Below are positions 37,777 to 46,559 of a DNA stretch of 64,000 nucleotides, piece by piece. The translations under genes were made by a program, and so were the position numbers. The notes below the pieces were generated by a model. That model ran no database searches, was not told the origin of the DNA, and saw only the letters and a program-made list of their open reading frames with translations. The DNA comes from Enterococcus sp. 9D6_DIV0238 (GTDB taxonomy: Bacteria; Bacillota; Bacilli; Lactobacillales; Enterococcaceae), in contig NZ_CP147246.1 in the NCBI RefSeq assembly GCF_002174455.2, positions 709,501 to 773,500 on the forward strand, read 5' to 3'. Numbering within the stretch: the first letter of the stretch is position 1; every line of letters starts with the position of its first letter.

Positions 37777-38205
37777 ATGATCAAAAAAGTTGAAAAGCTG
37801 AACTCAAAAGAACTAGAAGAAATCTTAGAAATTTGGTTAACTGTCAATATTGAGGCGCATTTTTTTATTCCGAAAAACTATTGGCTTGAGCATTTAGAAT
37901 CTGTGAAAGAGCAATTACCTCTGGCCGATCTTTATCTTGCGATCGAAAATGATACGATCGTCGGATTCTTGGGATTGAGTAACACATATATTGCTGGTAT
38001 TTTCGTTTTAAGTGCATACCAAAATCAAAAAATTGGAGAGTCTTTACTGAACGAAGTAAAATCAGTGAATAATCAGTTGAGCCTTTCAGTTTATCAAAAA
38101 AATCAAAAAGCATTGGCCTTTTATCTTAAGCATGATTTCCAAATTATCGATAAACAAATAGATGCAAATGATGAATTAGAGTATCAGCTTATTTGGAAAA
38201 AGTAA
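37777..38205 (+). CDS. GNAT-family N-acetyltransferase
   Basis: A 142-residue GNAT protein. The acetyl-CoA motif A is divergent (VLSAYQNQKIGESLLNEVK) and the C-terminal ALAFYLKHDFQIIDKQID is typical of the YjaB-like group. The acceptor substrate cannot be predicted. The ATG follows AGAAAGGATAAC. Confidence 0.85.
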   Translation: MIKKVEKLNSKELEEILEIWLTVNIEAHFFIPKNYWLEHLESVKEQLPLADLYLAIENDTIVGFLGLSNTYIAGIFVLSAYQNQKIGESLLNEVKSVNNQLSLSVYQKNQKALAFYLKHDFQIIDKQIDANDELEYQLIWKK

Positions 38206-38211
38206 TCAATA

Positions 38212-38268
38212 ACTAAAAATGTCCGAAACTAAACCAAAAAAAGGTTTTGTTTCGGACATTTTTTTATA
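38212..38268 (+). terminator. Terminator between the GNAT gene and the TIGR03943 gene
   Basis: AAAATGTCCGAAAC...AACC and GGTT...GTTTCGGACATTTTTTT form a long stem with a short A-rich loop. It can serve both convergent genes. Confidence 0.88.
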
Positions 38269-38292
38269 AACGATAAGCACTCATCAGATTTT

Positions 38293-39147
38293 TTAAAAGG
38301 ACCGATAGACGTATTGATTTTTTGGTTCCTGAATTTCTTTTACTTTTCCTACTTCAACCACAGGAATTTCTCGTTTAAAAGGTGCATAGTATTCTGAATG
38401 AATGGTTCCAGTCAATTTTACCCACTCATTATTTTTAAAAGCTTGATCGCTCGGCATATGGGTCAATAAACCAAACACACCTGAATCTGCAACGCAGTGA
38501 ATGATCCCAAATCGAAAAACAAAAATATCTTCCTGCTCTTTTTGTGCAGAATTGAATATAAAGCCTTCATAGGTGATCGTTTTTCCAACAAATTCGCTAG
38601 GATAAGTATAGATCAGTTCCATTATTTCTAAATAATTTTCTTCTGAAACATTGACTTGATCATCTTTGATATACTTCGATAATGCTTGTTTCATTTGAGC
38701 TTCATAATCAGTTTTATCAAAATAGATGCTCGTATCAGGTTTTAAATACTGCGTTTCTACATCGGGATCTCCAACTGATTCCTTACTCAAAGGAAAATTG
38801 AAGCCTTTTGCCTCAACAATCGATGTATCTAAGCTAACGGTAGGAAACAAAAAACCAACAACTAAAGGTAAAACTAAAAGTACATAAGCTAGCGCACGTT
38901 GATAAGGTTTATCAAGTCCGTGATCATGATCTTCGTGACTATGACTATGATCATGTTCATGATCAGCTTTTTGTCCATCTTCTTTATTCCATAAAATCAA
39001 CTGAACAATTGCCAACACGAATGAAAGGACCATAGATAAAACAGCCAAATAACGATAATGAACATTTATATATTGATTTAATCTACCTGAAACTTGCAAA
39101 TACATCATCAAGGTACTATAACCGACGAGTATTAAAAAACGAATCAT
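38293..39147 (-). CDS. TIGR03943 family membrane protein (YcgQ-like) with histidine cluster
   Basis: A 284-residue protein with two N-terminal membrane helices (about 1-20 and 30-52), a cytosolic or loop cluster HEHDHSHSHEDHDHG (about 64-78), a third helix (about 85-105), and a large C-terminal domain with VGKTITYEGFIFNS and FRFGIIHCVADSGVFGLL. TIGR03943 proteins are almost always next to a permease of the YcgR family, as here. The His cluster suggests metal binding; the pair may be a metal or metallochaperone-linked export system, though this remains unproven. A 535-bp repeat-filled gap separates it from its permease. Confidence 0.85.
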   Translation of the reverse strand: MIRFLILVGYSTLMMYLQVSGRLNQYINVHYRYLAVLSMVLSFVLAIVQLILWNKEDGQKADHEHDHSHSHEDHDHGLDKPYQRALAYVLLVLPLVVGFLFPTVSLDTSIVEAKGFNFPLSKESVGDPDVETQYLKPDTSIYFDKTDYEAQMKQALSKYIKDDQVNVSEENYLEIMELIYTYPSEFVGKTITYEGFIFNSAQKEQEDIFVFRFGIIHCVADSGVFGLLTHMPSDQAFKNNEWVKLTGTIHSEYYAPFKREIPVVEVGKVKEIQEPKNQYVYRSF

Positions 39148-39163
39148 GTATATTCCTCCTTAA

Positions 39164-39284
39164 AGTAAAAGCGGAATGAGCCCGCTTAGGCTAGACTAGA
39201 AAATAGGAAAACATGACTGAGACGCTTTTGGTCTCACTCAGGTTTTATCTTTTTCTCGAGAGACTGGCTCATGCAGCTGGATAA
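39164..39284. repeat. Long-hairpin repeat, array 1 copy A
   Basis: An imperfect palindrome of about 120 bases. Outer arms AGCGGAATGAGCC (39170-39182) and GGCTCATGCAGCT (39266-39278) pair, and an inner stem TGAGAC/GTCTCA surrounds GCTTTTG. Compared with other copies the arms change together, keeping pairing. Confidence 0.85.
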
Positions 39285-39404
39285 AGTAAAAGCAGAGCAA
39301 ACCGCTTAATCCTGTAGAAAATTAGGAAATTGACATTGTGACGCTCTTTGTCTCACTAACAGTTTATCTATTTTCCTAAGGATTGGTTTGTGAAGCTGAA
39401 TAAC
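39285..39404. repeat. Long-hairpin repeat, array 1 copy B
   Basis: Outer arms AGCAGAGCAAACC (39291-39303) and GGTTTGTGAAGCT (39385-39397) pair, as do AATCC and GGATT; the inner stem is GTGAC...GTCTCAC. The outer arm sequence differs from copy A but complementarity is kept. Confidence 0.83.
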
Positions 39405-39525
39405 AGTAAAAGCGGAATGAGCCCATTTAGGCTCGACTAGAAAATAGGAAAACATGACTGAGGCGATTTTGGCCTCATTCAGGTTTTATCTTTTTCTCGA
39501 GAGACTGGCTCATGCAGCTGGATAA
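39405..39525. repeat. Long-hairpin repeat, array 1 copy C
   Basis: Outer arms AGCGGAATGAGCC (39411-39423) and GGCTCATGCAGCT (39507-39519) are the same as copy A, but the inner stem is TGAGGC/GCCTCA, a compensated change from TGAGAC/GTCTCA. Confidence 0.85.
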
Positions 39526-39600
39526 TATAAATGTTCAACACTTTCTTACGAAAGTCTTGTACTGTTCATCATCAAATCTAATTCTTTCGTTGTGATTCTC
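39526..39600. repeat. Spacer module S of array 1
   Basis: About 75 bases shared with 62082-62155: ATAAATG, TCAACACTTTCTT, CGAAAGTCTTGTACTGTTCA, then TGTGATTCTCAGCAAAAGC. It includes a small hairpin ACTTTC/GAAAGT. In both arrays it follows a complete repeat and leads into the start of another. Confidence 0.8.
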
Positions 39601-39660
39601 AGCAAAAGCAGAACAAATCCATTGAAACAGATTTTATTACTATGAATAGATCTCTTCTAC
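39601..39660. repeat. Truncated fourth repeat of array 1
   Basis: AAAAGCAGAACAAATCC at 39604-39620 matches the left end of copies B and D, but no complementary right arm follows before the permease gene. Confidence 0.6.
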
Positions 39661-39682
39661 GCTCAGTCAAAAACCACCGCAT

Positions 39683-40591
39683 TTACCCAGGAATTGCTAA
39701 AGCATAAATAGTAACAACTACTGTCACAATGCCCACAAATTTCATCATAAACGATGTTTTGAAGTAGCGCTTCATCATTAATAAATTTTTGATATCGACC
39801 ATTGGTCCAAAGACTAAGAAACCGACGATTGGTCCATTGCCGAATAAACTCAACAAAGATGATCCAATAAAGGCATCTGCTTCAGAGCACAGAGAAAGTG
39901 TTGCAGCTAATACAAGCATGACTAAAATAGCTAAGATTTTTGTATGACCTAATTGTAAAATAGCACCCGTTGGCAAATAGGTTTGCATCGCAGCAGCTAA
40001 AAGAGAACCAAAAATCAAATAGCGGCCTGTATCAAAAAATTCATCGATCCCATGCGTCAAGACTGACCAGCATTTATTCAAAAACTTTATATTCTCAGTC
40101 TCTTCCTCTTCACCGTGTTCACATGAAAATGAACTAATTTCCTGTTTTAAAATAGATTCTTTATTCACATAAGCTAACCAAAACCCGATAACTAAAGCAA
40201 CCAGCATACTCCCTAAAACACGCCAAAGAACAAACTTCATCGAATTTCCAAAAGCAATATAGGTTGAAAACAATACGATCGGGTTGATGATCGGAGCTGT
40301 TATCATAAAGGCAAATGCGGTATATGTCGGTACTTCTTTTTTTACAAACTGATGGACGATCGGCACAATGCCGCATTCGCATGAAGGAAAAAAGAACCCT
40401 AAAAAACTACCGACCAAAATCGATAATATTTTATTTTTCGGCAACAATTTTTTCACTCGCTCTGGTGTCAAAAACACGTGCAATGCACCAGAAATCACAC
40501 ATCCTAACATAACAAACGGCAATGCTTCTATCACGATCGATAAAAAAATCGTCCCCATTTGTAAAACAGAATGCGGTAAAAATTCAAACAT
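39683..40591 (-). CDS. YcgR-like permease (former DUF318)
   Basis: A 302-residue membrane protein with about eight helices. Key segments are FFFPSCECGIVPIVHQFVKKEVP (two Cys in a CxC-like CEC), MITAPIINPIVLFSTYIAFG and LSLCSEADAFIGSSLL. The family is a predicted permease, commonly paired with TIGR03943, which lies downstream. The start is ATG 40591 behind AGGAGGAATTGT; upstream in-frame codons are discarded. Cargo is unknown; the conserved Cys and the partner's His cluster suggest a metal or metallo-compound. Confidence 0.85.
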   Translation of the reverse strand: MFEFLPHSVLQMGTIFLSIVIEALPFVMLGCVISGALHVFLTPERVKKLLPKNKILSILVGSFLGFFFPSCECGIVPIVHQFVKKEVPTYTAFAFMITAPIINPIVLFSTYIAFGNSMKFVLWRVLGSMLVALVIGFWLAYVNKESILKQEISSFSCEHGEEEETENIKFLNKCWSVLTHGIDEFFDTGRYLIFGSLLAAAMQTYLPTGAILQLGHTKILAILVMLVLAATLSLCSEADAFIGSSLLSLFGNGPIVGFLVFGPMVDIKNLLMMKRYFKTSFMMKFVGIVTVVVTIYALAIPG

Positions 40592-40727
40592 ACAATTCCT
40601 CCTACTGCGAAAAAAATAACCCAAACCAAAACATCTCATTTTTCATTCGTCCAAAATATAGTTAACTATACTGCACATTATCTAAAAAAACAAGTCAGAA
40701 AAAAATTTGATCCATCTCTAAATACTC

Positions 40728-40783
40728 AAAATAAAAAGAGACTGAAAAAAAACTAAAAATCAGTTTTTTCTCAGCCTCCCTCA
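40728..40783 (-). terminator. Terminator of the wal operon
   Basis: On the minus strand GGCTGAGAAAAAACTG, a short loop and AGTTTTTTTTCAGTCTC run into TTTTT. It lies just after the walJ stop codon, so htrA is not attached downstream. Confidence 0.8.
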
Positions 40784-40790
40784 ATGTAAA

Positions 40791-41597
40791 TCAAAGGGCA
40801 AATAACTCAGAAGCAGTTTCAGGATCGGTGTCATAGACATTAAAATCAAAATTAACGCCTAAGCCTTTTTCTGCTAAAATCGATTCCATCGCCATTCTAG
40901 CATGCTCTTTTGTATTATTTTCTTTGCTCAAATGCCCTAGATAGATACGTTTGGTCCGATCACCGATCACCTCAGCCATTGTAAAAGCGCCGTCATCATT
41001 AGATAAATGTCCTTTATCTCCTAAAATCCGTTGTTTTAGGCTCCAAGGATAAGGACCCATTCGTAAGATTTCCAGCTCATGATTGCTTTCGATCAAATAG
41101 GCGTCTGCATCTTTGATCGTCCCGCGAACATGATCGCTACAATAGCCCGTATCCGTCAGCATCACAAATGAACGATTATCTTTATAGAACCGATAAAACT
41201 GAGGCGCTGCTGCATCATGAGAAACACCAAAGCTTTCAATGTCCATATCGCCAAAGGTCAACACTTTTCCCATATCAAAGATATGTTTTTGCTCCGTTGC
41301 AACATTGCCGATCATAGGATCCATCGCCGCCCAGGTCTTCTCATTCGCGTAAACATCTAATTTATACTTTCTAGCAAGAACACCGACACCATGAATATGA
41401 TCACGATGCTCATGTGTGACCAAAATTGCATCCAAATCTTCTGGTTTACGGTCAACTTCCGCTAATAATGATGTGATTTTCTTTCCGCTTAATCCAGCAT
41501 CCACAAGTAGCTTTTTGTTTTCTGTTTCGATAAAAAGGGAATTACCTGTACTGCCACTGGCAAGAATGCTGATGTTAAAAGCTGTTTCTTGACTCAT
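40791..41597 (-). CDS. walJ: Metallo-beta-lactamase-fold hydrolase WalJ (YycJ)
   Basis: A 268-residue MBL-fold protein with the metal motif THEHRDHIHG, SHDAAAPQFY and YLGHLSKENNT. YycJ-type proteins are 5'-3' nuclease-like and influence cell division and mismatch repair in Gram-positives; in streptococci the orthologue is VicX. It is the last gene of walRKHIJ, 54 bp after walI. Confidence 0.95.
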   Translation of the reverse strand: MSQETAFNISILASGSTGNSLFIETENKKLLVDAGLSGKKITSLLAEVDRKPEDLDAILVTHEHRDHIHGVGVLARKYKLDVYANEKTWAAMDPMIGNVATEQKHIFDMGKVLTFGDMDIESFGVSHDAAAPQFYRFYKDNRSFVMLTDTGYCSDHVRGTIKDADAYLIESNHELEILRMGPYPWSLKQRILGDKGHLSNDDGAFTMAEVIGDRTKRIYLGHLSKENNTKEHARMAMESILAEKGLGVNFDFNVYDTDPETASELFAL

Positions 41598-41651
41598 CTT
41601 TTCTCTTCGCTTCCCTTCTTTAGTCTACAGCTACTTATTATACAACCATCA

Positions 41652-42533
41652 CTACTGATTTTCCACCTTTGGAACCGTATTATTTGTAATGATCGTATTA
41701 CTCATGGCATTGACTTGTTCAATTTGCAAGTTACTTCCCTTCGCTTTGATTCCAACGAACCAAACAGGCACATAAACGTTTTTTTCGCGAATTTTATAAA
41801 TTCTGGTGTATGCTAATTCCATGAACGTGATTTTTGAACTGCTTGGAATCTTATTGTTGATATACAACGTTTCGATCGCATCCCGATCAGAAAACAAATC
41901 CATTTTATCCCGTAATTCTTCTATTCCTTGGATATGCGTCTGTGTATATTTATTGATTTTGTGAATGCCGTCAGACTCGCCTGTATTTTCTAATTTCAAT
42001 GAAATTTGGGCGGTATCATCTTTAAAGGGAATATTTTTATAGACTTGAGACGCAACCAACTCTGGAAAATCTCCTTCCAAATTGGAAAAATCAGGCATAT
42101 AATGGTACTCCGTACCAAATAAAACACTATCTTGATCTTTTAAAAACGTCTCTAAAGACTTCTCGATATTTTTCTCATCAATGAAATAACTGGTTTGCGT
42201 ATAATTCATTTGAGGATATACAGTGATTGAATTATCGATCAACTCTACTCCGTTTTTAAAAAAATTTCGATCTCTCGTTTCCCGTTCATTTTGAATCGCA
42301 TCATAAAAGTTGGTTTGTTCACCACTTAGATAATAACCTTCTTTTTTCTCACCTGTCAGTTTTTCTTTGTAGGTGATATCATCTTTAGCTAATCGTTTTT
42401 CGATACTATCCGTTTGATCAGAAAAGGATACATTGTTTTCTTCTTTTATTCCTTCTTGATAAATGCCAAAAAGAAACATATTCAATCCTAAAAAGGCTAG
42501 GAAAAAAATCCACTCGATTCGCTTAAAGTCCAT
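41652..42533 (-). CDS. walI: WalK-associated membrane protein WalI (YycI)
   Basis: A 293-residue protein with a single N-terminal membrane anchor (about 7-25) and a large extracellular YycI domain. In B. subtilis and S. aureus YycH and YycI contact WalK and adjust its activity. It begins where walH ends, sharing one base, which indicates translational coupling. Confidence 0.93.
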   Translation of the reverse strand: MDFKRIEWIFFLAFLGLNMFLFGIYQEGIKEENNVSFSDQTDSIEKRLAKDDITYKEKLTGEKKEGYYLSGEQTNFYDAIQNERETRDRNFFKNGVELIDNSITVYPQMNYTQTSYFIDEKNIEKSLETFLKDQDSVLFGTEYHYMPDFSNLEGDFPELVASQVYKNIPFKDDTAQISLKLENTGESDGIHKINKYTQTHIQGIEELRDKMDLFSDRDAIETLYINNKIPSSSKITFMELAYTRIYKIREKNVYVPVWFVGIKAKGSNLQIEQVNAMSNTIITNNTVPKVENQ

Positions 42534-43843
42534 TATTCCACCTCCGCATTCGCTAAGTGTTCCAATAGCTCAGGCACAGAGGACCATTGACCATCATAAC
42601 GGATATACCACTCAGGAGTTAAGTCAACGACTTGAGTGACTTCTTCGATCTTATGCCAAGTATAGCCGATCACCATCGAGTCGATTTTTTCTGGATCAGC
42701 GCCATTCAATGTTAGCTGCTCAAGCAAGCTTTCTGTACTTTGCAATTGAACTTCTTCTTCTGAAGGAATAGGAACTTGAATAGTATCAACACTTGTCTCG
42801 ATCACAACACTACTTTTTTCAGCCTTATCGTTGCCAATAGTGATATGCACCTGTCCTTTATCATTTTCACTAAACACTGGGAAGCCTTCGACAAACGTTC
42901 GGTAATTGATTTCGGATTTTGTACGGTCAAAATAACGTAAATTCCCCATACTCGTTCCCAATTTTTTGATGTAGGAAAAACTGTCAGAAAATATGTTATC
43001 TTGAGCTGTTCTATTCTCGATATCTCCACTAAAATGAATCGTTCCAAGCTTTTCATCTGCAATCAAACGCTCATTACGGCTAGCATAGGATAAATCCTGA
43101 CTGTCTTCGTTCGTTTGGATATCTTCCGTGTTTGTGAAAAAAGCATTTCTGAATTTAGTTACAGGCTGTGAAGCTAAAATATAACTATATTTTTTCATCC
43201 TCAAATCATCAGACAAATAATAGTGCTTTTGTGAAAGAGACTGTTGTTCAGAGATTGGATTATATTGAACGCCAACCTTATTCATCAAATTCAAGACTTT
43301 TTCATTATCTATAGAAATCGGTGTTTCATAAATATCATTTGAGCTAAAATTTAGAAAGCGCAGTTTATTTTGCTTTAAATTCACCTGTATACAAGTGAAA
43401 TGAATATCATCACTATCTGCGATATCTTCTAAATCGATACCCAAATCATAGACAGACATATATTCACTTAGCAAAAACGGCCCTTCATACAAGAGTTCAA
43501 ACCCTTGATCCATCGTCAGATAATTCTCAAACTGACTCACATCATCTTTAACGACCTGAGTCAGCTTACCAAAGGTTGCTTGTCTGATTTCATTTTGAAT
43601 ATTGGTGATTAGGTTCTCACTATTATTCATTTCAGACACACCATTTTGCATTCGGATCAGGCGCAATGGTAAAAAAACATCTGTATCAAGACGTTCATTG
43701 ACTACTGCAGTTGCAAGTTGCTGATCATTTTTGATGGGCTGTTCTTTTTTTGCAGAGCTGAGCCAAATACTAAATGAAAAATATAGACTAAGCAGCACTA
43801 AAAAGATCAAGCCGATTCGAATGATTCTTTCTGTTGTTTTCAT
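42533..43843 (-). CDS. walH: WalK-associated membrane protein WalH (YycH)
   Basis: A 436-residue protein with an N-terminal membrane anchor (about 5-25) and an extracellular YycH domain ending in DLTPEWYIRYDGQW. The start ATG at 43843 overlaps the walK stop by four bases (ATGA), so I discard the three upstream codons. It acts with WalI on the WalK sensor. Confidence 0.93.
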   Translation of the reverse strand: MKTTERIIRIGLIFLVLLSLYFSFSIWLSSAKKEQPIKNDQQLATAVVNERLDTDVFLPLRLIRMQNGVSEMNNSENLITNIQNEIRQATFGKLTQVVKDDVSQFENYLTMDQGFELLYEGPFLLSEYMSVYDLGIDLEDIADSDDIHFTCIQVNLKQNKLRFLNFSSNDIYETPISIDNEKVLNLMNKVGVQYNPISEQQSLSQKHYYLSDDLRMKKYSYILASQPVTKFRNAFFTNTEDIQTNEDSQDLSYASRNERLIADEKLGTIHFSGDIENRTAQDNIFSDSFSYIKKLGTSMGNLRYFDRTKSEINYRTFVEGFPVFSENDKGQVHITIGNDKAEKSSVVIETSVDTIQVPIPSEEEVQLQSTESLLEQLTLNGADPEKIDSMVIGYTWHKIEEVTQVVDLTPEWYIRYDGQWSSVPELLEHLANAEVE

Positions 43844-45663
43844 TCCCACCAATCCTCCTCATAAGGTTCATAAGGCAAGGATATATAAAAGGTTGAGCCT
43901 TGACCTTCCTGACTTTCTACCCAAATTGCACCATTATGGGCCTTGACCACTTCTCTCGAAATAGCCAAACCGAGTCCCGTTCCACCCTGTGCTCTAGCAC
44001 GAGCTTTATCAACACGATAGAAACGATCAAAGACTTTATTGATATCCTTTTTAGGAATGCCCAAGCCCTGATCCGTTACACTAAATACAACATTGTTGTG
44101 TGTTTCAAGCAAGCGACAGGTGATTGCTCCGCCATCTGGAGAGTATTTGATCGCGTTGTTTAGAATATTATCCAGCACTTGGATGATTTTATCCGTGTCT
44201 AGCTCTACCCATAGATCACGTTTTGTAAATTCACGATGGATCGTATATTTTTTTTCATTAGATTCCACCATCATATCAAAGCGATCTAAAACAAAATTGA
44301 TCAACTCATTGAAATTGACGTATTCCAGCTGTAATTCATTATTGCCCGAGTCCATCCGTGAAAGATTCAAGAGGTCATTGATCATTCGAATCATTCGATC
44401 GGTTTCTTCCAAAGTCACATTTAAGAAGTTTGGTGCGATTTCCGGATTCTCCCAAGCACCTTCACTTAATGCTTCGATATAACTGCGCATACTTGTTAAC
44501 GGCGTTCTAAGTTCATGAGAAACGTTGGATACAAATTCACGGCGCTCCCGCTCATTTTTCTCCTGCTCTGTCACGTCATGAAGCACACAAACCAAGCCCG
44601 TAATAAAACCTGATTCACGGCGGATCATCGCAAAATCGACACGAATGATCATTTGGTCTTCAGGTGAAGTCGAACGATCGATCAAGATTTCTTCTGGTTC
44701 TTCTAATAATTTACGTAACGTATAGTCCGTTTCAATATCTAATAATTCTAGCAATGATGAACCGATCACATCTTCATCTTTTACATTTAATAGAGACAGC
44801 GCCATTTCATTGATCGTGATTACTTTTCCTCGTCGATCAGTCGCAATGACACCATCTGTCATATGAGCAAGCACACTATCTAGACGATTTCGTTCTGCTT
44901 CCATCGTTTCTTGCGCTTCTTCGATTCTTTCGGATAATTGATTGAAGGTTTCCGCCAACTGTCCAAGCTCATCTTTCCCATATACTTGGACTTTCCCCGT
45001 ATAGTCTCCTTTAGCGATCCGCAGAGCCTGTTCTCTCATTTCACCGATCGGCTGTGTAATCGAACGAGCAATCAATAGAGTGACGATGATCGAAATAGCC
45101 CCCGCGATCAAAGAGGCCGTAAAAAAGATTCTTGCGGTATCCGTGATCTCCTGATATTTACCTTCTATATTACTTTTAACATAAAGAACCCCGATGACTG
45201 TATCGCCAGTCGGGGATTGAATAGGCACAACGTTGATGTATACGCGTTTATCCTGATCCATTGCTGAATATTTCTTTGCACTAAAATCATTCAAATCACG
45301 GTAATCATTCTTCTTGCCAACGATGCCTTGACGATTCAGATCACTTGTCGCACGAACGATTCCTTTATCGTCAACAACTCGCGCTTCAATTGTTTCAGAA
45401 CCAGCAAAATCATTGAGCGTTTTCTTCAAATTCGCATCGATTTCTGTTCGGTCTTGATTTTTTTCACCTAATTTGCTGCTGATCGTGCTAGCGAGCTGTG
45501 TTGTTTGGGAATCAACATTTTGTTTATAGTCATTGATTGTGGTCGACTCTAATTCTCGGATAAAATAGCCGCCAATGATTTGGATCGCAATCAATAACAA
45601 AAGGATAAACGATAAGGCGATCTTAAAGTTTACCGATTGAAAAAAGTGAACTTTTTTCCTCAT
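43840..45663 (-). CDS. walK: Sensor histidine kinase WalK (VicK)
   Basis: WalK phosphorylates WalR and controls cell-wall hydrolase genes. The 607 residues show TM1 (about 14-33), an extracellular PAS-like domain (34-180), TM2 (about 182-200), HAMP (203-255), a cytosolic PAS (260-370), and HisKA/HATPase with FVSNVSHELRTPLT carrying the phospho-acceptor His383, N-box NAIKYSPDGG and GTGLGLAI. The cytosolic PAS retains His267, Asp270, His362 and Glu366 in the spacing of the zinc site reported for S. aureus WalK. It lies six bases after walR. Confidence 0.97.
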   Translation of the reverse strand: MRKKVHFFQSVNFKIALSFILLLLIAIQIIGGYFIRELESTTINDYKQNVDSQTTQLASTISSKLGEKNQDRTEIDANLKKTLNDFAGSETIEARVVDDKGIVRATSDLNRQGIVGKKNDYRDLNDFSAKKYSAMDQDKRVYINVVPIQSPTGDTVIGVLYVKSNIEGKYQEITDTARIFFTASLIAGAISIIVTLLIARSITQPIGEMREQALRIAKGDYTGKVQVYGKDELGQLAETFNQLSERIEEAQETMEAERNRLDSVLAHMTDGVIATDRRGKVITINEMALSLLNVKDEDVIGSSLLELLDIETDYTLRKLLEEPEEILIDRSTSPEDQMIIRVDFAMIRRESGFITGLVCVLHDVTEQEKNERERREFVSNVSHELRTPLTSMRSYIEALSEGAWENPEIAPNFLNVTLEETDRMIRMINDLLNLSRMDSGNNELQLEYVNFNELINFVLDRFDMMVESNEKKYTIHREFTKRDLWVELDTDKIIQVLDNILNNAIKYSPDGGAITCRLLETHNNVVFSVTDQGLGIPKKDINKVFDRFYRVDKARARAQGGTGLGLAISREVVKAHNGAIWVESQEGQGSTFYISLPYEPYEEDWWE

Positions 45664-45669
45664 AGATCA

Positions 45670-46374
45670 CTACTCCTGTTCAGGGTTACGAAGGTAATAA
45701 CCAACACCACGGCGTGTCACTAAATAGGTTGGATGACTTGGACTATCTTCGATTTTCTCTCTTAAACGACGAACGGTTACGTCAACTGTTCGAACATCAC
45801 CAAAGTAATCATAGCCCCAAACGGTTTGTAGCAAATGCTCTCTAGTCATGACTTGGCCGATATGTTTGGCTAAATAATAAAGCAGTTCAAATTCACGGTG
45901 AGTCAGCTCGATCTTACCGCCTCTTTTTGACACCATATAGGCATCTGGATGAATCGTTAAATCACCGATCATCAATTCCGACTGCGTTGTCGTTTCAGCT
46001 TCTTTTGCGCTCGTTGCTCCTCGACGCAAGTTTGCTTTTACTCTCGCAACAAGTTCACGATTTGAGAATGGTTTTGTGACGTAATCATCAGCACCTAACT
46101 CAAGGCCTAAAACTTTATCGATCTCAGAGTCTTTTGCCGTCACCATAATAATTGGCATATCATATGTTTTACGAACTTCTCTAGCAACTTCCAGCCCGTC
46201 CATTTTTGGCAGCATCAAATCAAGGATGATCAAGTCAGGCTCTACTTCTTTGACTTTCTCTACTGCTTCTTCTCCATCATATGCTGTAAAAACTTCATAG
46301 CCTTCTTTGGTAAGATTATACTTTACAATATCTGAAATTGGTTTTTCATCATCTACAACTAAGATTTTTTTCAT
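45670..46374 (-). CDS. walR: Response regulator WalR (VicR)
   Basis: An essential OmpR-type regulator of wall metabolism. The receiver domain (1-115) has the acidic pair DDE, the phosphorylated Asp52 in [10 protein letters not shown] and Lys in VTKPF; the winged helix (130-232) has [15 protein letters not shown] as the recognition helix. First gene of walRKHIJ. A TATAAT -10 box lies at 46430-46435 on the minus strand, without a clear -35. Confidence 0.98.
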   Translation of the reverse strand: MKKILVVDDEKPISDIVKYNLTKEGYEVFTAYDGEEAVEKVKEVEPDLIILDLMLPKMDGLEVAREVRKTYDMPIIMVTAKDSEIDKVLGLELGADDYVTKPFSNRELVARVKANLRRGATSAKEAETTTQSELMIGDLTIHPDAYMVSKRGGKIELTHREFELLYYLAKHIGQVMTREHLLQTVWGYDYFGDVRTVDVTVRRLREKIEDSPSHPTYLVTRRGVGYYLRNPEQE

Positions 46375-46496
46375 CTAAGAGGCACCTCTTTTTCATTTGT
46401 CTTTTTATTAATCAAATACATTTTCTCTTATTATACCTTATTTTGTCCACTGTTTCATCTCTAGCTCATAAGGCGCTTTTTTTTAAGACTCAGATA

Positions 46497-46526
46497 TTGC
46501 TAAAATAATGAAAGAATGACTATAAT
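46497..46526 (+). promoter_or_regulatory. Promoter of the S66 peptidase gene
   Basis: TTGCTA (46497-46502) and TATAAT (46521-46526) are 18 bases apart; the start codon is 34 bases downstream. Confidence 0.7.
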
Positions 46527-46559
46527 AAAGAATAAGTTTTTTTAAAGGAAGCGATCAAA

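Noticed and set aside
39164..39660. CRISPR array or insertion sequence at the repeat cluster
   Set aside because: Units of 120 bases with no unique spacers, no cas genes, no transposase and no target-site duplication that I can see.
40640..40790. htrA downstream of walJ
   Set aside because: Only a terminator and A/T-rich sequence are present; the next gene leftwards is the permease.
44093..44482. 129-residue plus-strand frame
   Set aside because: Antisense to the WalK kinase domain; no supporting signals.
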